Source: Arcicella sp034931005 (GTDB lineage Bacteria > Bacteroidota > Bacteroidia > Cytophagales > Spirosomataceae). Taken from it: 64,000 nt of DNA. The notes under the pieces are model-generated. The model made no database searches and was not told the origin of the DNA. It worked only from the letters and a program-made list of their open reading frames with translations. Location: the NCBI RefSeq assembly GCF_034931005.1, contig NZ_JAYGIN010000006.1, positions 16,431 to 80,430 of the forward strand. Direction: 5' to 3'. Each line of letters begins with the position of its first letter. The stretch's first letter is position 1. Of the stretch, positions 52,336-60,770 are shown piece by piece. A program made the position numbers and the translations under genes.

Positions 52336-52375
52336 ACAAAGATATAATAAGGTACTATGTAAAGCAAGGTACTAT
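52336..52375 (-). promoter_or_regulatory. padR promoter with AAGGTACTAT direct repeat (candidate PadR operator)
   Basis: On the minus strand the -7 element is TATCTTTG (52343-52336). Just upstream, and covering the -33 zone, are two direct copies of AAGGTACTAT (plus-strand 52349-52358 and 52366-52375), 17 bp apart. They overlap the promoter as a repressor site would. That PadR binds them is inference. Confidence 0.5.
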
Positions 52376-52547
52376 AAGGAAATTTTATCTTTTCTGGATA
52401 AATGGTGGAAATTGAAGGATTAAAGGTTGATGAATATTTTGTTTTTCTTCCAAAACAAGATTTCAACCTTGAATATGTTAATTTTGTAATGTTATAAGAA
52501 TAAACATTTCTGAACAATAATCTAAAGAGCAAAAGTTTAAGGTTTTA

Positions 52548-52580
52548 AACGTTGTCAGCGTTCAAAACGCTGATAACGTT
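52548..52580. repeat. Hairpin in queE leader
   Basis: The stem AACGTTGTCAGCGTT ... AACGCTGATAACGTT (52548-52562 and 52566-52580) has a 3-base CAA loop and one mismatch. It lies 54 bp before the queE ATG. It is a REP-like palindrome, not a riboswitch fold. Confidence 0.65.
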
Positions 52581-52633
52581 ATATAGAACGCCAATAATCG
52601 GGCTTCAACAATAATAACTAATTCCTAAAGAAA

Positions 52634-53263
52634 ATGATAGCTGAAAATATAGAAACAACAACGCAAGCCTTACCCGTAATGGAGGCTTTTTATACACTTC
52701 AAGGAGAAGGTTTTCATCAAGGAAGAGCCGCTTATTTTATTCGTTTGGGCGGTTGCGATGTCGGTTGCCATTGGTGCGACGTAAAGGAATCGTGGGATAT
52801 AAATGCCCATCCAAAACTTAGTCTCGAACAAATTGTAGAGGAGGCTTCTCAATATCAAGGTCGTTTGGCAGTGGTGACGGGTGGAGAACCACTCATGCAC
52901 AATTTAGAAGAATTGACAACTGCTTTACATCAAGCAGGTTTTGAAACCAATATTGAAACCTCTGGCGTATGTGAGCAAGTAACTGGTGCTTGGGATTGGA
53001 TTTGTTTTTCACCCAAGAAATTCAAAAAGCCCAATCCAGAAATCTATGCAAAAGCTCATGAATTGAAGGTAATTATTTACAATCAATCAGATTTTGAATG
53101 GGCAGAAAGTTTTGCGGAGGTAGTTTCTGAGAATTGTATGCTTTATCTTCAACCTGAATGGAGCAGAATGGAAACGATGTTACCCGAAATAATTGAGTAT
53201 ATCAAGAACAATCCGAAGTGGAGAATTTCGTTACAAGTGCATAAATTTATGGATATTCCGTAA
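52634..53263 (+). CDS. queE: 7-carboxy-7-deazaguanine synthase
   Basis: A 209-residue radical-SAM enzyme forming 7-carboxy-7-deazaguanine on the route to queuosine. The cluster ligands are in GGCDVGCHWCDVKESW (Cx3Cx2C, about 40-47), and EAFYTLQGEG, TGGEPL and ETSG motifs are typical. The short length fits the reduced QueE core. No other preQ0/queuosine gene adjoins it. It is divergent from padR. Confidence 0.93.
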   Translation: MIAENIETTTQALPVMEAFYTLQGEGFHQGRAAYFIRLGGCDVGCHWCDVKESWDINAHPKLSLEQIVEEASQYQGRLAVVTGGEPLMHNLEELTTALHQAGFETNIETSGVCEQVTGAWDWICFSPKKFKKPNPEIYAKAHELKVIIYNQSDFEWAESFAEVVSENCMLYLQPEWSRMETMLPEIIEYIKNNPKWRISLQVHKFMDIP

Positions 53264-53304
53264 ATGGAGACATTCAAAACCAATGTCGTTTAGTTTAGCC
53301 GATT

Positions 53305-53349
53305 AACTTCCCGAAACAATTCCATTGTGGGTTAAACTTTCGGGAAGTT
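53305..53349. repeat. Degenerate AACTTCCCGAAA inverted repeat
   Basis: Arms AACTTCCCGAAA (53305-53316) and its complement (53338-53349) flank a 21-base loop. The same sequence pair is the inner hairpin of the element at 63854-63969, so these are two copies of a dispersed repeat. Confidence 0.7.
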
Positions 53350-53406
53350 TGCACAAAATAGTAAATACCCCAATTTCTTAACTAAGTGACATTGCATTCA
53401 AAAACT

Positions 53407-55317
53407 ATGAAATCAGCTTTCAAAATAACGCTTCTATTCATCTTTACACTATTCTCTGTTCAATATTCTCTATCACAAGTTCCCCTTTCTTCCAATAACA
53501 AAAAAGCCATTGATGCCTACGAAAAAGGCGTAAAGGCTCTTCAAGACCGTAATATTGAAATGGCTTTTTCTGAATTTGAGGAAGCTATTGAACGGGATAA
53601 ATTATTTGCTGAACCGTATTTTTATTTAGGAAGATTGTACGAACAAAACCGACAATTTGGGAATGCTATTTTGAATTACGAAAAAGCCGTCAATGCCCAA
53701 GAAAAAACGTCGGTTACAGAAATCGCTTCTCAACAAGTAGGGCAATTGTATTTAAAAAAAGGGGAGTATCAAAAAGCGTTGGTTTTCTTGGAAAAAGGTC
53801 TGCCAGCCGTAGTTCCTACCAAACAAAGTCGTTACAAAGCCAGAATCGAAAGCTGTAAGTTTGCTATTCAAACTGAGAGTAAACCTTTAATTATCAATCC
53901 TTTAGAATTACCTAAAACGGTTAATAAATTCCAATCGCAATATTTTCCTGTCCTGACTGCCGACCGTGAAGCGCTCATTTTTACGGGAAATCAAGATAGT
54001 GAAGAAAACCTGTATGTTTCCACGAAAAAAGACAGCGTTTGGTCGTCGCCAATTTCAATTTCGGATAAAATAAATACGCCCGAAAACGAAGGAACAGCTA
54101 CAATTTCTGCCGATGGTCGTACTTTGGTTTTTACTTCCTGCGGTGGTAAAAAAGGCTTTGGAAGTTGTGATTTGTTCATTTCCTACAAACAAGGTGAAAA
54201 CTGGACTTCTCCCCAAAATTTAGGCTCAAATATTAATTCTAACGAATGGGAATCTCAGCCTTCATTATCTGCTGATGGTCGGACGCTTTATTTTGTTTCG
54301 GATAGAAAAGGAAGTTTGGGAAAACGAGATATTTGGGTTTCAAAAATAGATTCCACCAATTTGTGGGGAAAGGCAATTAATTTAGGAACAACTATTAATA
54401 CCATCGAAGACGACCTTTCGCCTTTTATTCATGCCAACGGAAAAACACTTTTTTATTCTTCCGAAGGACTCGTGGGAATGGGCGGTTTGGATTTGTATTT
54501 CTCTGAAAATCAGAATGGTAAATGGACAAAGCCTGAAAATTTAGGTTTTCCACTTAACACTCACGAAGACCAAGTGGCTTTATTTATTACTGCCGATGGT
54601 AAAAAAGCCTATTATTCTCTGGAACGTGACCAAGAGGATAAATATCGTCGGGCAAAGATTGTAGAAATTGACGTTCCCGAAGGTTTACAGGCGAAGTTTA
54701 GAGCAACTTCTTTCTTGAAAGGAATCGTTTATGATGCCCAAACCAAGCAAAAATTACAAGCTGATATTGAGTTGATTTTGTTGAAAAATAACGAATTAGT
54801 GAGCAAAATAAACTCAGATTCTCAAACAGGAACATATACTTCCGTGTTGCCGAGTGGAGGAGAATACGCCGTTTTTGTGAGTAAGAAAGGGTATTTTTTC
54901 AAGAGTTTAAATTTTGATTTTTCTGATAAAATTGGTCGGGATAAAGTGCTTGATATTCCACTTGAACCTATCAAACAAAATGCTAAAGAGATTTTGAACA
55001 ATATTTTTTTTGATACGGCAAAATGGGATTTAAAACCCGAATCTACCGTTGAATTGGATAAATTGGTGACTTTGCTCAAAACAAATCCTGATGTTCCCAT
55101 AGAAATTTCTGGACATACCGACGACGTTGGAAAAGATACTGATAACGTGATTCTATCCCAAAAAAGAGCAAAATCAGTGGTGAATTATTTGGTTGAAAAG
55201 GGTGTAAATCCCACCAAAATAAAATCGGAAGGTTACGGCAAAACTCGCCCATATTTACCCAATACTTCTGACGAAAACCGAAAATTGAATCGTAGAATTG
55301 AGGTGAAGTTTTTGTAG
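53407..55317 (+). CDS. OmpA-family protein with PorE-like domain order (TPR, PD40, CRD, OmpA_C)
   Basis: A 636-residue outer-membrane/periplasmic protein; ATG at 53407 gives a signal peptide ending SLSQ. Residues 30-150 are TPR helices. About 180-430 is a PD40 propeller with ISADGRTLVFTS-type blades (ATISADGRTLVF, SLSADGRTLYFVS, FIHANGKTLFYSS, FITADGKKAYYS). About 445-520 is a carboxypeptidase-regulatory-like domain. From 530 an OmpA peptidoglycan-binding domain follows with NIFFDTAKWDLKPES, SGHTDDVG and NRKLNRRIEVKFL. This is the domain order of PorE, which links T9SS components to peptidoglycan; the lipobox of PorE is absent here. Confidence 0.85.
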   Translation: MKSAFKITLLFIFTLFSVQYSLSQVPLSSNNKKAIDAYEKGVKALQDRNIEMAFSEFEEAIERDKLFAEPYFYLGRLYEQNRQFGNAILNYEKAVNAQEKTSVTEIASQQVGQLYLKKGEYQKALVFLEKGLPAVVPTKQSRYKARIESCKFAIQTESKPLIINPLELPKTVNKFQSQYFPVLTADREALIFTGNQDSEENLYVSTKKDSVWSSPISISDKINTPENEGTATISADGRTLVFTSCGGKKGFGSCDLFISYKQGENWTSPQNLGSNINSNEWESQPSLSADGRTLYFVSDRKGSLGKRDIWVSKIDSTNLWGKAINLGTTINTIEDDLSPFIHANGKTLFYSSEGLVGMGGLDLYFSENQNGKWTKPENLGFPLNTHEDQVALFITADGKKAYYSLERDQEDKYRRAKIVEIDVPEGLQAKFRATSFLKGIVYDAQTKQKLQADIELILLKNNELVSKINSDSQTGTYTSVLPSGGEYAVFVSKKGYFFKSLNFDFSDKIGRDKVLDIPLEPIKQNAKEILNNIFFDTAKWDLKPESTVELDKLVTLLKTNPDVPIEISGHTDDVGKDTDNVILSQKRAKSVVNYLVEKGVNPTKIKSEGYGKTRPYLPNTSDENRKLNRRIEVKFL

Positions 55318-55335
55318 GAAATTTGGAATCAAGTA

Positions 55336-55420
55336 CAAGGTATTAAGTATTAAGAAAATGCACGCTAAAACAATTTAATCGTTAGGACTTAATACCTAAT
55401 ACTACCTCCATAACCCTAAA
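55336..55420. repeat. Inverted phrase repeat (AAGGTATTAAGTATTAAG)
   Basis: AAGGTATTAAGTATTAAG (about 55338-55355) is complemented by CTTAATACCTAATACTACC (about 55389-55407). It lies in the gap after the OmpA-like gene, before the terminator at 55442-55479. Confidence 0.6.
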
Positions 55421-55441
55421 ACGCAATATTAAAATTACCTT

Positions 55442-55479
55442 AAAAACGGACTCAAACATAGTGTTTTGAGTCCGTTTTT
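55442..55479. terminator. Intrinsic terminator after the OmpA-like gene
   Basis: Perfect 15-bp arms (55442-55456 and 55465-55479) with an 8-base loop and T-rich right arm. Confidence 0.88.
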
Positions 55480-55492
55480 CTATTTAATTGCC

Positions 55493-55500
55493 TAATTTTG
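55493..55500 (+). promoter_or_regulatory. Candidate -7 element of the two-component operon (TAATTTTG)
   Basis: This matches TAnnTTTG, directly after the terminator and 95 bp before the response-regulator ATG. The -33 region is only T-rich. The REP hairpin pair at 55511-55562 would lie within the transcribed leader. Confidence 0.4.
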
Positions 55501-55510
55501 AGTGTAGTTA

Positions 55511-55562
55511 GTAACACAGACTTCAGTCTGTATAATCATTTACAGACTGAAGTCTGTGTTAC
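55511..55562. repeat. Paired GTAA-footed REP hairpins (core ACAGACT)
   Basis: Perfect 22-bp arms (55511-55532 and 55541-55562), each starting from the outside with GTAACACAG and each palindromic (ACAGACT-TC-AGTCTGT). It lies in the leader of the response-regulator operon. Confidence 0.92.
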
Positions 55563-55587
55563 TTTTATTAACGCACAAATTAAGCAG

Positions 55588-56265
55588 ATGAAAATTTTAG
55601 TAATTGAAGACGAAGTAAAAACGCTACAACTCATTAAACAGGGCTTGGAAGAACAGCAGTGGGAGGTTGATATTGCCTACGATGGTTCGATGGGGTTTCA
55701 GTTGGCAACTCGTCATCAATACGCTTTGATTATTTCTGATATTATCTTGCCGATGCTCAACGGTTTGGAACTCTGCAAGAAACTTCGACATGAAGGTATA
55801 GATACGCCAATTCTTCTTTTAACAGCTTTAGGAACAACGGACGATAAAATTATAGGATTAGATGCTGGAGCAGACGATTATTTAGCTAAACCGTTTGAAT
55901 TTAAGGAGTTAATGGCAAGAGTTCGTGCTTTGACCCGCCGAATGGGAAGCATTGTTCACACAAATTTGTTGAAAGTTGCCGATTTAGAAATGGATTTAGA
56001 TACTAAAACCGTTGTTCGTGCGGGAAAAGAAATTCCATTAACTGCCAAAGAATTTACGTTGTTAGAATATTTTATTCGTCACCAAGGTCGAGTAATTTCT
56101 AAGGTAGAATTAGCCGAAAAAATCTGGGATATTACTTTCGATACAGGTACAAATGTGATTGAAGTTTACATGAATTTCTTACGTAAAAAGATTGATAAAG
56201 ATTTTGATACCAAGCTACTCCATACACAAATTGGCATGGGTTATGTGCTAAAAATTGTCTCATAA
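55588..56265 (+). CDS. OmpR-family response regulator
   Basis: A 225-residue regulator starting MKILVIEDE at 55588; a longer frame back to 55498 only runs through the repeat hairpins. The receiver domain has phospho-acceptor Asp51 in LIISDIILP, Thr79, and Lys101 in LAKPFEF. The C-terminal winged helix runs from about 125 (LEMDLDTKTVVRAGKEIPLTAKEF). The stop overlaps the kinase ATG by one base. Targets are unknown. Confidence 0.95.
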   Translation: MKILVIEDEVKTLQLIKQGLEEQQWEVDIAYDGSMGFQLATRHQYALIISDIILPMLNGLELCKKLRHEGIDTPILLLTALGTTDDKIIGLDAGADDYLAKPFEFKELMARVRALTRRMGSIVHTNLLKVADLEMDLDTKTVVRAGKEIPLTAKEFTLLEYFIRHQGRVISKVELAEKIWDITFDTGTNVIEVYMNFLRKKIDKDFDTKLLHTQIGMGYVLKIVS

Positions 56266-57653
56266 TGCTCAATATTCGCTCGAAACTTACTTATCAATTC
56301 ATGGCATTGGCTACGGCTATTTTGCTGATTTTTTCTGTGGGCGTTTACTTTTTTAGCAGATTATACCTCGAAAAACGCTTCTACAAACGCCTCCAAGAAC
56401 GAGCCATTACAACCACAACACTACTTTTTGACCTAAACGCTGCTGATACAACGGTTATGAAATTGGTTAATATTTCTGACCGAGAATTACTCACAGATGA
56501 AAGTATTGCAGTTTATAATGAGCGGCTTAAAAAAGTGGTTTTCTCCGCAAATCAGGAAAATTCATTGACTGCCGAAGTATTTATTCCTTTGCTTCAGGGC
56601 AATCCTCCCACAATTTATAAGCGTTTTAATCAGTACCAAATTATTGGCGTAAAAGTAAAAAATGGTAATGATACCAATTGGGTTTTTGTGAGTGCCATTG
56701 ATACCAATGGAAATGATGCTTTGGAAGATTTACGAAAAATTCTGCTCGTCATGATTTTAATAGGAATCCTTTTATTGGGGATTTCGGGCTGGTTTTTTGC
56801 CGATAAAGCACTCGCACCGATGTCGGGAATTATTAGACAAGTGAATCAAATTTTTCCAGATAATATTGAAAATCGGGTGGAGCATCCTAATCGTTCCGAT
56901 GAAATTGGTTTATTAGTTGCCACTTTCAATCAACTCCTCGACCGTACAGAAGAGGCTTTGGTGATGCAAAAAATGTTTATCGCCAATGTTTCGCATGAAT
57001 TGAAGAATCCATTGACCAAAATTTACTCGCAAATTGAAGTTACCTTATTACAAAAACGAAGTGTTGAAGACTACGAGCAGGATTTACGTTCATTACAAGA
57101 AGACACCCGAACTTTGATTCAATTAACTAATACTTTGCTCAATTTAGCCAATACCGTTGTTAGTCCTGATAGTATTCAAAAAATGCCTATTAGGGTAGAT
57201 GAATTACTTTGGGATGCTAAAAAACAACTCAAAAAGTGGCATGAGCATTATCATATTCAATTGAATTTCAATGATTTCCCCGATAATGAAGAACTTTTAA
57301 TTGTAGAAGGAAGTGAGGCTTCATTGAAAATCGTTTTCATGAATTTGATAGATAATGCCTGTAAATTTTCAGAGAGTAATTCCGCAACGGTTAATTTCAA
57401 AGCTTTAACTTCTCATATTGTTATAGAAGTTTTTAATAAAGGAACGGTTATTCCAGAAGCCGATTTACCCTACATTTTTCGTCCTTTTTATAGAAGCAAT
57501 GCCACCGCCAAAGCTACACAAGGACATGGCGTTGGGCTTGCCATTGTGTCCCAAATCCTACGACTTCATCAAGGAGAAATCTCAGTTACTTCTATGAAAG
57601 AAGGCACAACATTTAAGGTTGTTTTGCCAAATCAGTTAAGTAGTGGCGAATAG
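56265..57653 (+). CDS. Membrane sensor histidine kinase
   Basis: A 462-residue kinase pairing with the upstream response regulator. Two transmembrane segments (about 13-33 and 157-180) bracket a periplasmic sensor of about 120 residues; a HAMP linker (about 180-232) follows. The phosphoacceptor is His244 in IANVSHELKNPLTK. N box (MNLIDNAC) and G2 box (GHGVGLAI) are present. The last codons (SSGE) and TAG stop lie inside a REP palindrome, so the C-terminus may have been altered by repeat insertion. Confidence 0.95.
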   Translation: MLNIRSKLTYQFMALATAILLIFSVGVYFFSRLYLEKRFYKRLQERAITTTTLLFDLNAADTTVMKLVNISDRELLTDESIAVYNERLKKVVFSANQENSLTAEVFIPLLQGNPPTIYKRFNQYQIIGVKVKNGNDTNWVFVSAIDTNGNDALEDLRKILLVMILIGILLLGISGWFFADKALAPMSGIIRQVNQIFPDNIENRVEHPNRSDEIGLLVATFNQLLDRTEEALVMQKMFIANVSHELKNPLTKIYSQIEVTLLQKRSVEDYEQDLRSLQEDTRTLIQLTNTLLNLANTVVSPDSIQKMPIRVDELLWDAKKQLKKWHEHYHIQLNFNDFPDNEELLIVEGSEASLKIVFMNLIDNACKFSESNSATVNFKALTSHIVIEVFNKGTVIPEADLPYIFRPFYRSNATAKATQGHGVGLAIVSQILRLHQGEISVTSMKEGTTFKVVLPNQLSSGE

Positions 57654-57703
57654 CATTCGCCAATTACATAATTTTACTGGCGAATGCTATTCCCCACTAC
57701 TTA
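57637..57703. repeat. Paired GTAG-footed REP hairpins (core GGCGAAT)
   Basis: The left element is GTAG (57640-57643), TG and the stem GGCGAAT-AGC-ATTCGCC (57645-57661). The right element is its inverse ending CTACTTA at 57703. The kinase TAG stop at 57651-57653 lies in the first hairpin. Confidence 0.88.
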
Positions 57704-57815
57704 ACAATTTATCATGTACACCTACACTTTAAGCTAATTTTAATTTGGCTTTAACCCCTCTTTAACTTCCATTTTGTTGCTTTGTATGGTAAAACAAAAC
57801 CATCTCAAAATCAAT

Positions 57816-58757
57816 ATGGAATCTAACAACAATCAAGGTATTTTTAAAATTGCCATTGGCGTATTAATCGGAGTTGTCGCTTTATTAAGTTATTTGTTCA
57901 TGGGAGCAAGAAACGAGACATTCGAACTTCAAAAATCATTAACTACCAAAGTTGAAGAATTATCATCAACCCAAATTAAACTTGATTCAATTTCAAGAGC
58001 ATTAGACACTAAAATTACCGAAGTAAAACAATTGGGTGGAAACATTAAAGAATTAGAAAACGTAAAAGCTCAATTAGAAGACGATAAAAAGAAATTGAAG
58101 TCAGATTTTAATTTCTCAGTAGCAAAATACGATGCAAAAATCAAAGAATACGAAAACTTCTTGGTGGTAAAAGATGATGACATCAGAAAATTAAAAGAAG
58201 AAAACGGTACTCTTTTGGCTCGTACAAAAACACTTGAAGAAGAAAAACAACAAGTAATTACGGAGAATACAGGTTTAAAAACAGAGAAAGAAGGTTTAAC
58301 GCAAACAGTTGCTTCTTACACAGCTCAAAATGATGATTTGAAACGTAAAGTGACTTTAGCAACGGCTATGAAAGCTATTAACGTACAAGTGGCAGCGGTG
58401 GCATCTAATGGAAAACTTCGTGAAGGAGGTTTGTACAAATCATCTAAAGTTGACCGTTTGAAAATCTCTTTCATCATGCCTTCTAATCCAGTAGCGGAAA
58501 AAAACACGAAAGATATTTTTGTAAGAATTCTTGACCAAAACGGTGCAGTGGTTAGCGAAGATGGAAAAGGTGGAACTTTACAATTTGATGGAAAAGAAGT
58601 TGGATACAGTGTAAAACAAGGAATTCCATTTGAAAACAATGACCAAAAAGTAGATATTCTTTATGGAAAAGGTTCGGCTTACAAAGCTGGGAAATACAGT
58701 ATTGAGTTATATTCAGAAGGTTTCAAAATTGGAAACGGAGCTTTTGAAGTAAAATAA
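57816..58757 (+). CDS. Single-span membrane protein with long coiled coil, 313 aa
   Basis: ATG at 57816 gives MESNNNQGIFKIAIGVLIGVVALLSYLFMG, a cytosol-in anchor (about 9-28). A long coiled coil follows (about 38-185, ELQKSLTTKVEELSSTQ; ELENVKAQLEDDKKKLKSDF; LEEEKQQVITENTGLKTEKEG). The C-terminal 110 residues are a compact beta domain (VDRLKISFIMPSNPV, KDIFVRILDQNG, KYSIELYSEGF). I do not know a named family. It follows the two-component system by 160 bp and could be one of its targets, which is only a guess. Confidence 0.75.
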   Translation: MESNNNQGIFKIAIGVLIGVVALLSYLFMGARNETFELQKSLTTKVEELSSTQIKLDSISRALDTKITEVKQLGGNIKELENVKAQLEDDKKKLKSDFNFSVAKYDAKIKEYENFLVVKDDDIRKLKEENGTLLARTKTLEEEKQQVITENTGLKTEKEGLTQTVASYTAQNDDLKRKVTLATAMKAINVQVAAVASNGKLREGGLYKSSKVDRLKISFIMPSNPVAEKNTKDIFVRILDQNGAVVSEDGKGGTLQFDGKEVGYSVKQGIPFENNDQKVDILYGKGSAYKAGKYSIELYSEGFKIGNGAFEVK

Positions 58758-58860
58758 TTAAGTGTACATTTTGAGTCCTAAATAATGTTTCTCACGCTTA
58801 AAAGCTAAAGATTACTTATTTAGGACTTATTTCATTTTTTTGATTCAATTTAATAAAGAT

Positions 58861-60015
58861 ATGTTGCCGTCAATTCATCATTATAAAAGTTTCCTCTTGC
58901 AGTTTTGTAAAGAGTTGTCAAGAGGCACTTTTGATGGATTAAAATCTGCGTACCGTTTCTTTCATCAATTCCCCAAAGCATATTCCTGCTTAATTTACCT
59001 TTTCATTTCGATGTCATTTTGTTATTATCCAATTTTTAATCATTGGATAGCAGGTTTCATCATGATGACCTTGCCTTTTGCCTTATTACTTGCCACATTT
59101 GCCTTTGTTTATTTATTGCTAAAAAAACAAAAAATGATTGCCACAATTGGCATTGTGTGGGTTTTGTGTGCCTTGCCAATTCTTAAACGATTTGTGGGTG
59201 TTAGCAATGAAAAGACCCAAAATGTCGCTTCTAATTCTTTAAATGTATTGAGTTTTAATAGTGAAAGTTTTTCAAGAATTGCAGACAATAATTTAACAGA
59301 TTTACAAGCAGATATTGCGTGTTTTCAAGAATATTCACCTAACCAACAAATTGAAAATCAGTACAATAATAAGGTTGTAAAATTGACTAATTTCTCAGAA
59401 GACAGAGCAGTTGGTTTGGCAATTTTTACCAAATATCCGATTGTAAAACAATATAGTAAAATCTGGAATCGAGTAGCTGCACCCAATATCAATGGATTTA
59501 TTTGTGCCGATGTTGTTTATGGAAATGATACCGTCAGAATTGTAAATACGCACCTTTGGTCGATGGGAGTGAGGATAAATAAGGCTTTTGATGCCTTCAA
59601 ACAAGGAGAAATTAAACGTTTCCTTTTTGAAATCTCCGACACGATGACTCGTTTGAAAGAAGGTTTCAATGCTCGTGATAAACAAGTGGCAGAAGTAGAA
59701 TCTTATGTTGTTGGCAGTAAATATCCTGTTATTATTTGCGGAGATTTTAATGAAACGCCCTTCAGTTATACTTATGGTAAATTGAGTTTGAATTTCAGAA
59801 ATGCTTTTGAAGAAGCTGGGCAAGGGCTTGGTTTTACGCTCAATCGTCACCCGTATTGCGTGCGTATCGACCAGCAATTTTTTAGTTCTGATTGGCAAGT
59901 TCAATCTTGTAAAACCATTCCAAGCATTAATTTCTCCGACCATTTTCCTGTAATGGCTCAATATATTTTGAAAAAACCAAACATTGCTCCAATGGCTTTG
60001 GTGGCTCAACGATAG
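58861..60015 (+). CDS. Membrane-anchored endonuclease/exonuclease/phosphatase (EEP) hydrolase
   Basis: A 384-residue EEP-fold hydrolase. Start at the ATG 58861 is preferred over a TTG at 58840. Three membrane helices lie in the first 100 residues (LIYLFISMSFCYYPIF; FIMMTLPFALLLATFAFVY; IGIVWVLCALPI). The metal-dependent catalytic domain is clear: SFNSESF, FQEYSP (Glu), NTHLWSM (His), GDFNETP (Asp-Asn) and SDHFPVM (Asp-His). The family includes nucleases and lipid phosphatases, so the substrate is open. Confidence 0.85.
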   Translation: MLPSIHHYKSFLLQFCKELSRGTFDGLKSAYRFFHQFPKAYSCLIYLFISMSFCYYPIFNHWIAGFIMMTLPFALLLATFAFVYLLLKKQKMIATIGIVWVLCALPILKRFVGVSNEKTQNVASNSLNVLSFNSESFSRIADNNLTDLQADIACFQEYSPNQQIENQYNNKVVKLTNFSEDRAVGLAIFTKYPIVKQYSKIWNRVAAPNINGFICADVVYGNDTVRIVNTHLWSMGVRINKAFDAFKQGEIKRFLFEISDTMTRLKEGFNARDKQVAEVESYVVGSKYPVIICGDFNETPFSYTYGKLSLNFRNAFEEAGQGLGFTLNRHPYCVRIDQQFFSSDWQVQSCKTIPSINFSDHFPVMAQYILKKPNIAPMALVAQR

Positions 60016-60036
60016 ATTTTAATCAATACAACTCAT

Positions 60037-60044
60037 TAAATTTG
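60037..60044 (+). promoter_or_regulatory. Candidate -7 element (TAAATTTG)
   Basis: This matches TAnnTTTG and lies 26 bp before the ATG of the downstream 168-residue protein gene. A TTTT is at the -33 position (about 60017). Confidence 0.45.
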
Positions 60045-60069
60045 TCATTAATAAATCAGACATCATTTA

Positions 60070-60576
60070 ATGAACTTAAAAGAATCTCTTCCCGAATACA
60101 ATTCTCAGACTGAAACCAAGCGAATTCTTCATTGGATTGATGGCTCTCCGCAACATTTTGCAGATTTAATGGATATATTTTTTGAAGGAAATACTCGTAA
60201 AAATCAATACGCAGCGGGTATTATGATTCATTGCATTGACCGTTGGCATTTTCTGATTACACCATATATTGAAAGACTCATTTTGAATCTGCAAAATGAA
60301 GGCTTGCACGATGCCATCAAACGAAATACTGTGAGGGTTTTGCAGGACGTTGATATTCCAGAAAATTTACACGGAATAATTGCCGAGATATGTTTTAATT
60401 ATTTGAAAAACCCTGCGGAGGCAGTTGCAATCAAGGCTTTTTCGATGACTATTATTGATAATTTAACTCAATTTTATCCCGAATTAAAAGAAGAATTACA
60501 CTTTATTTTGGAAGAACAATTCCCCTTTCAGTCGGCAGGATTCAGAAGTAGAGCAGGAAAGATTTTGAAAAAGTAA
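60070..60576 (+). CDS. Helical hypothetical protein, 168 aa
   Basis: A soluble, all-helical protein with no recognised family; its helix pairs (LITPYIERLILNLQNEGLHDA, NLHGIIAEICFNYLKNPAEAVAIKAFS) look like HEAT/ARM-type repeats. The product ends in GKILKK. Its stop codon TAA (60574-60576) is the TAA of the first GTAA foot of the adjacent five-copy array. It lies 54 bp after the EEP gene. Confidence 0.7.
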   Translation: MNLKESLPEYNSQTETKRILHWIDGSPQHFADLMDIFFEGNTRKNQYAAGIMIHCIDRWHFLITPYIERLILNLQNEGLHDAIKRNTVRVLQDVDIPENLHGIIAEICFNYLKNPAEAVAIKAFSMTIIDNLTQFYPELKEELHFILEEQFPFQSAGFRSRAGKILKK

Positions 60577-60770
60577 CACAGGATTCTATCCTGTATTTTT
60601 GAAAAGGTAACACAGGATTCTATCCTGTATTTTTGAAAAGGTAACACAGGATTCTATCCTGTATTTTTGAAAAAGTAGCACAGGATTCTATCCTGTATTT
60701 TTGAAAAAGTAGCACAGGATTCTATCCTGTATTTTTGAAAATTTAATCACAGGATGGAATCCTGTGCTAC
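60573..60770. repeat. Five tandem 34-bp REP units plus one inverted unit
   Basis: Units begin at 60573, 60607, 60641, 60675 and 60709, exactly 34 bp apart. Each has a GTAACACAGG (first three) or GTAGCACAGG (last two) foot, the hairpin ACAGGAT-TCT-ATCCTGT and an identical ATTTTTGAAAA spacer. A sixth, inverted unit ends at 60770 with GTAGCACAGG on the minus strand. All spacers are identical, so this is not a CRISPR array. Confidence 0.95.

Larger units (their letters stand above)
52194..52633. other. 440-bp intergenic region between divergent padR and queE
   Basis: There is no coding region. It holds the padR promoter and its candidate operator at 52336-52375, a possible queE promoter at 52479-52486 (TAATTTTG) and a hairpin at 52548-52580. 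The rest is AT-rich without recognisable structure. Confidence 0.6.

Noticed and set aside
52500..52633. preQ1 riboswitch before queE
   Set aside because: The only structure is a symmetrical AACGTT...AACGTT hairpin; no H-type pseudoknot features or A-rich tail and conserved bases were seen.
55498..55587. N-terminal extension of the response regulator to an upstream start
   Set aside because: The extension is the translation of a REP hairpin pair and MKILVIEDE is the normal family start.
60573..60770. CRISPR array: regular 34-bp period with a palindromic core
   Set aside because: All spacers are identical, the units carry a GTAR foot and the sixth is inverted; no cas gene is present.
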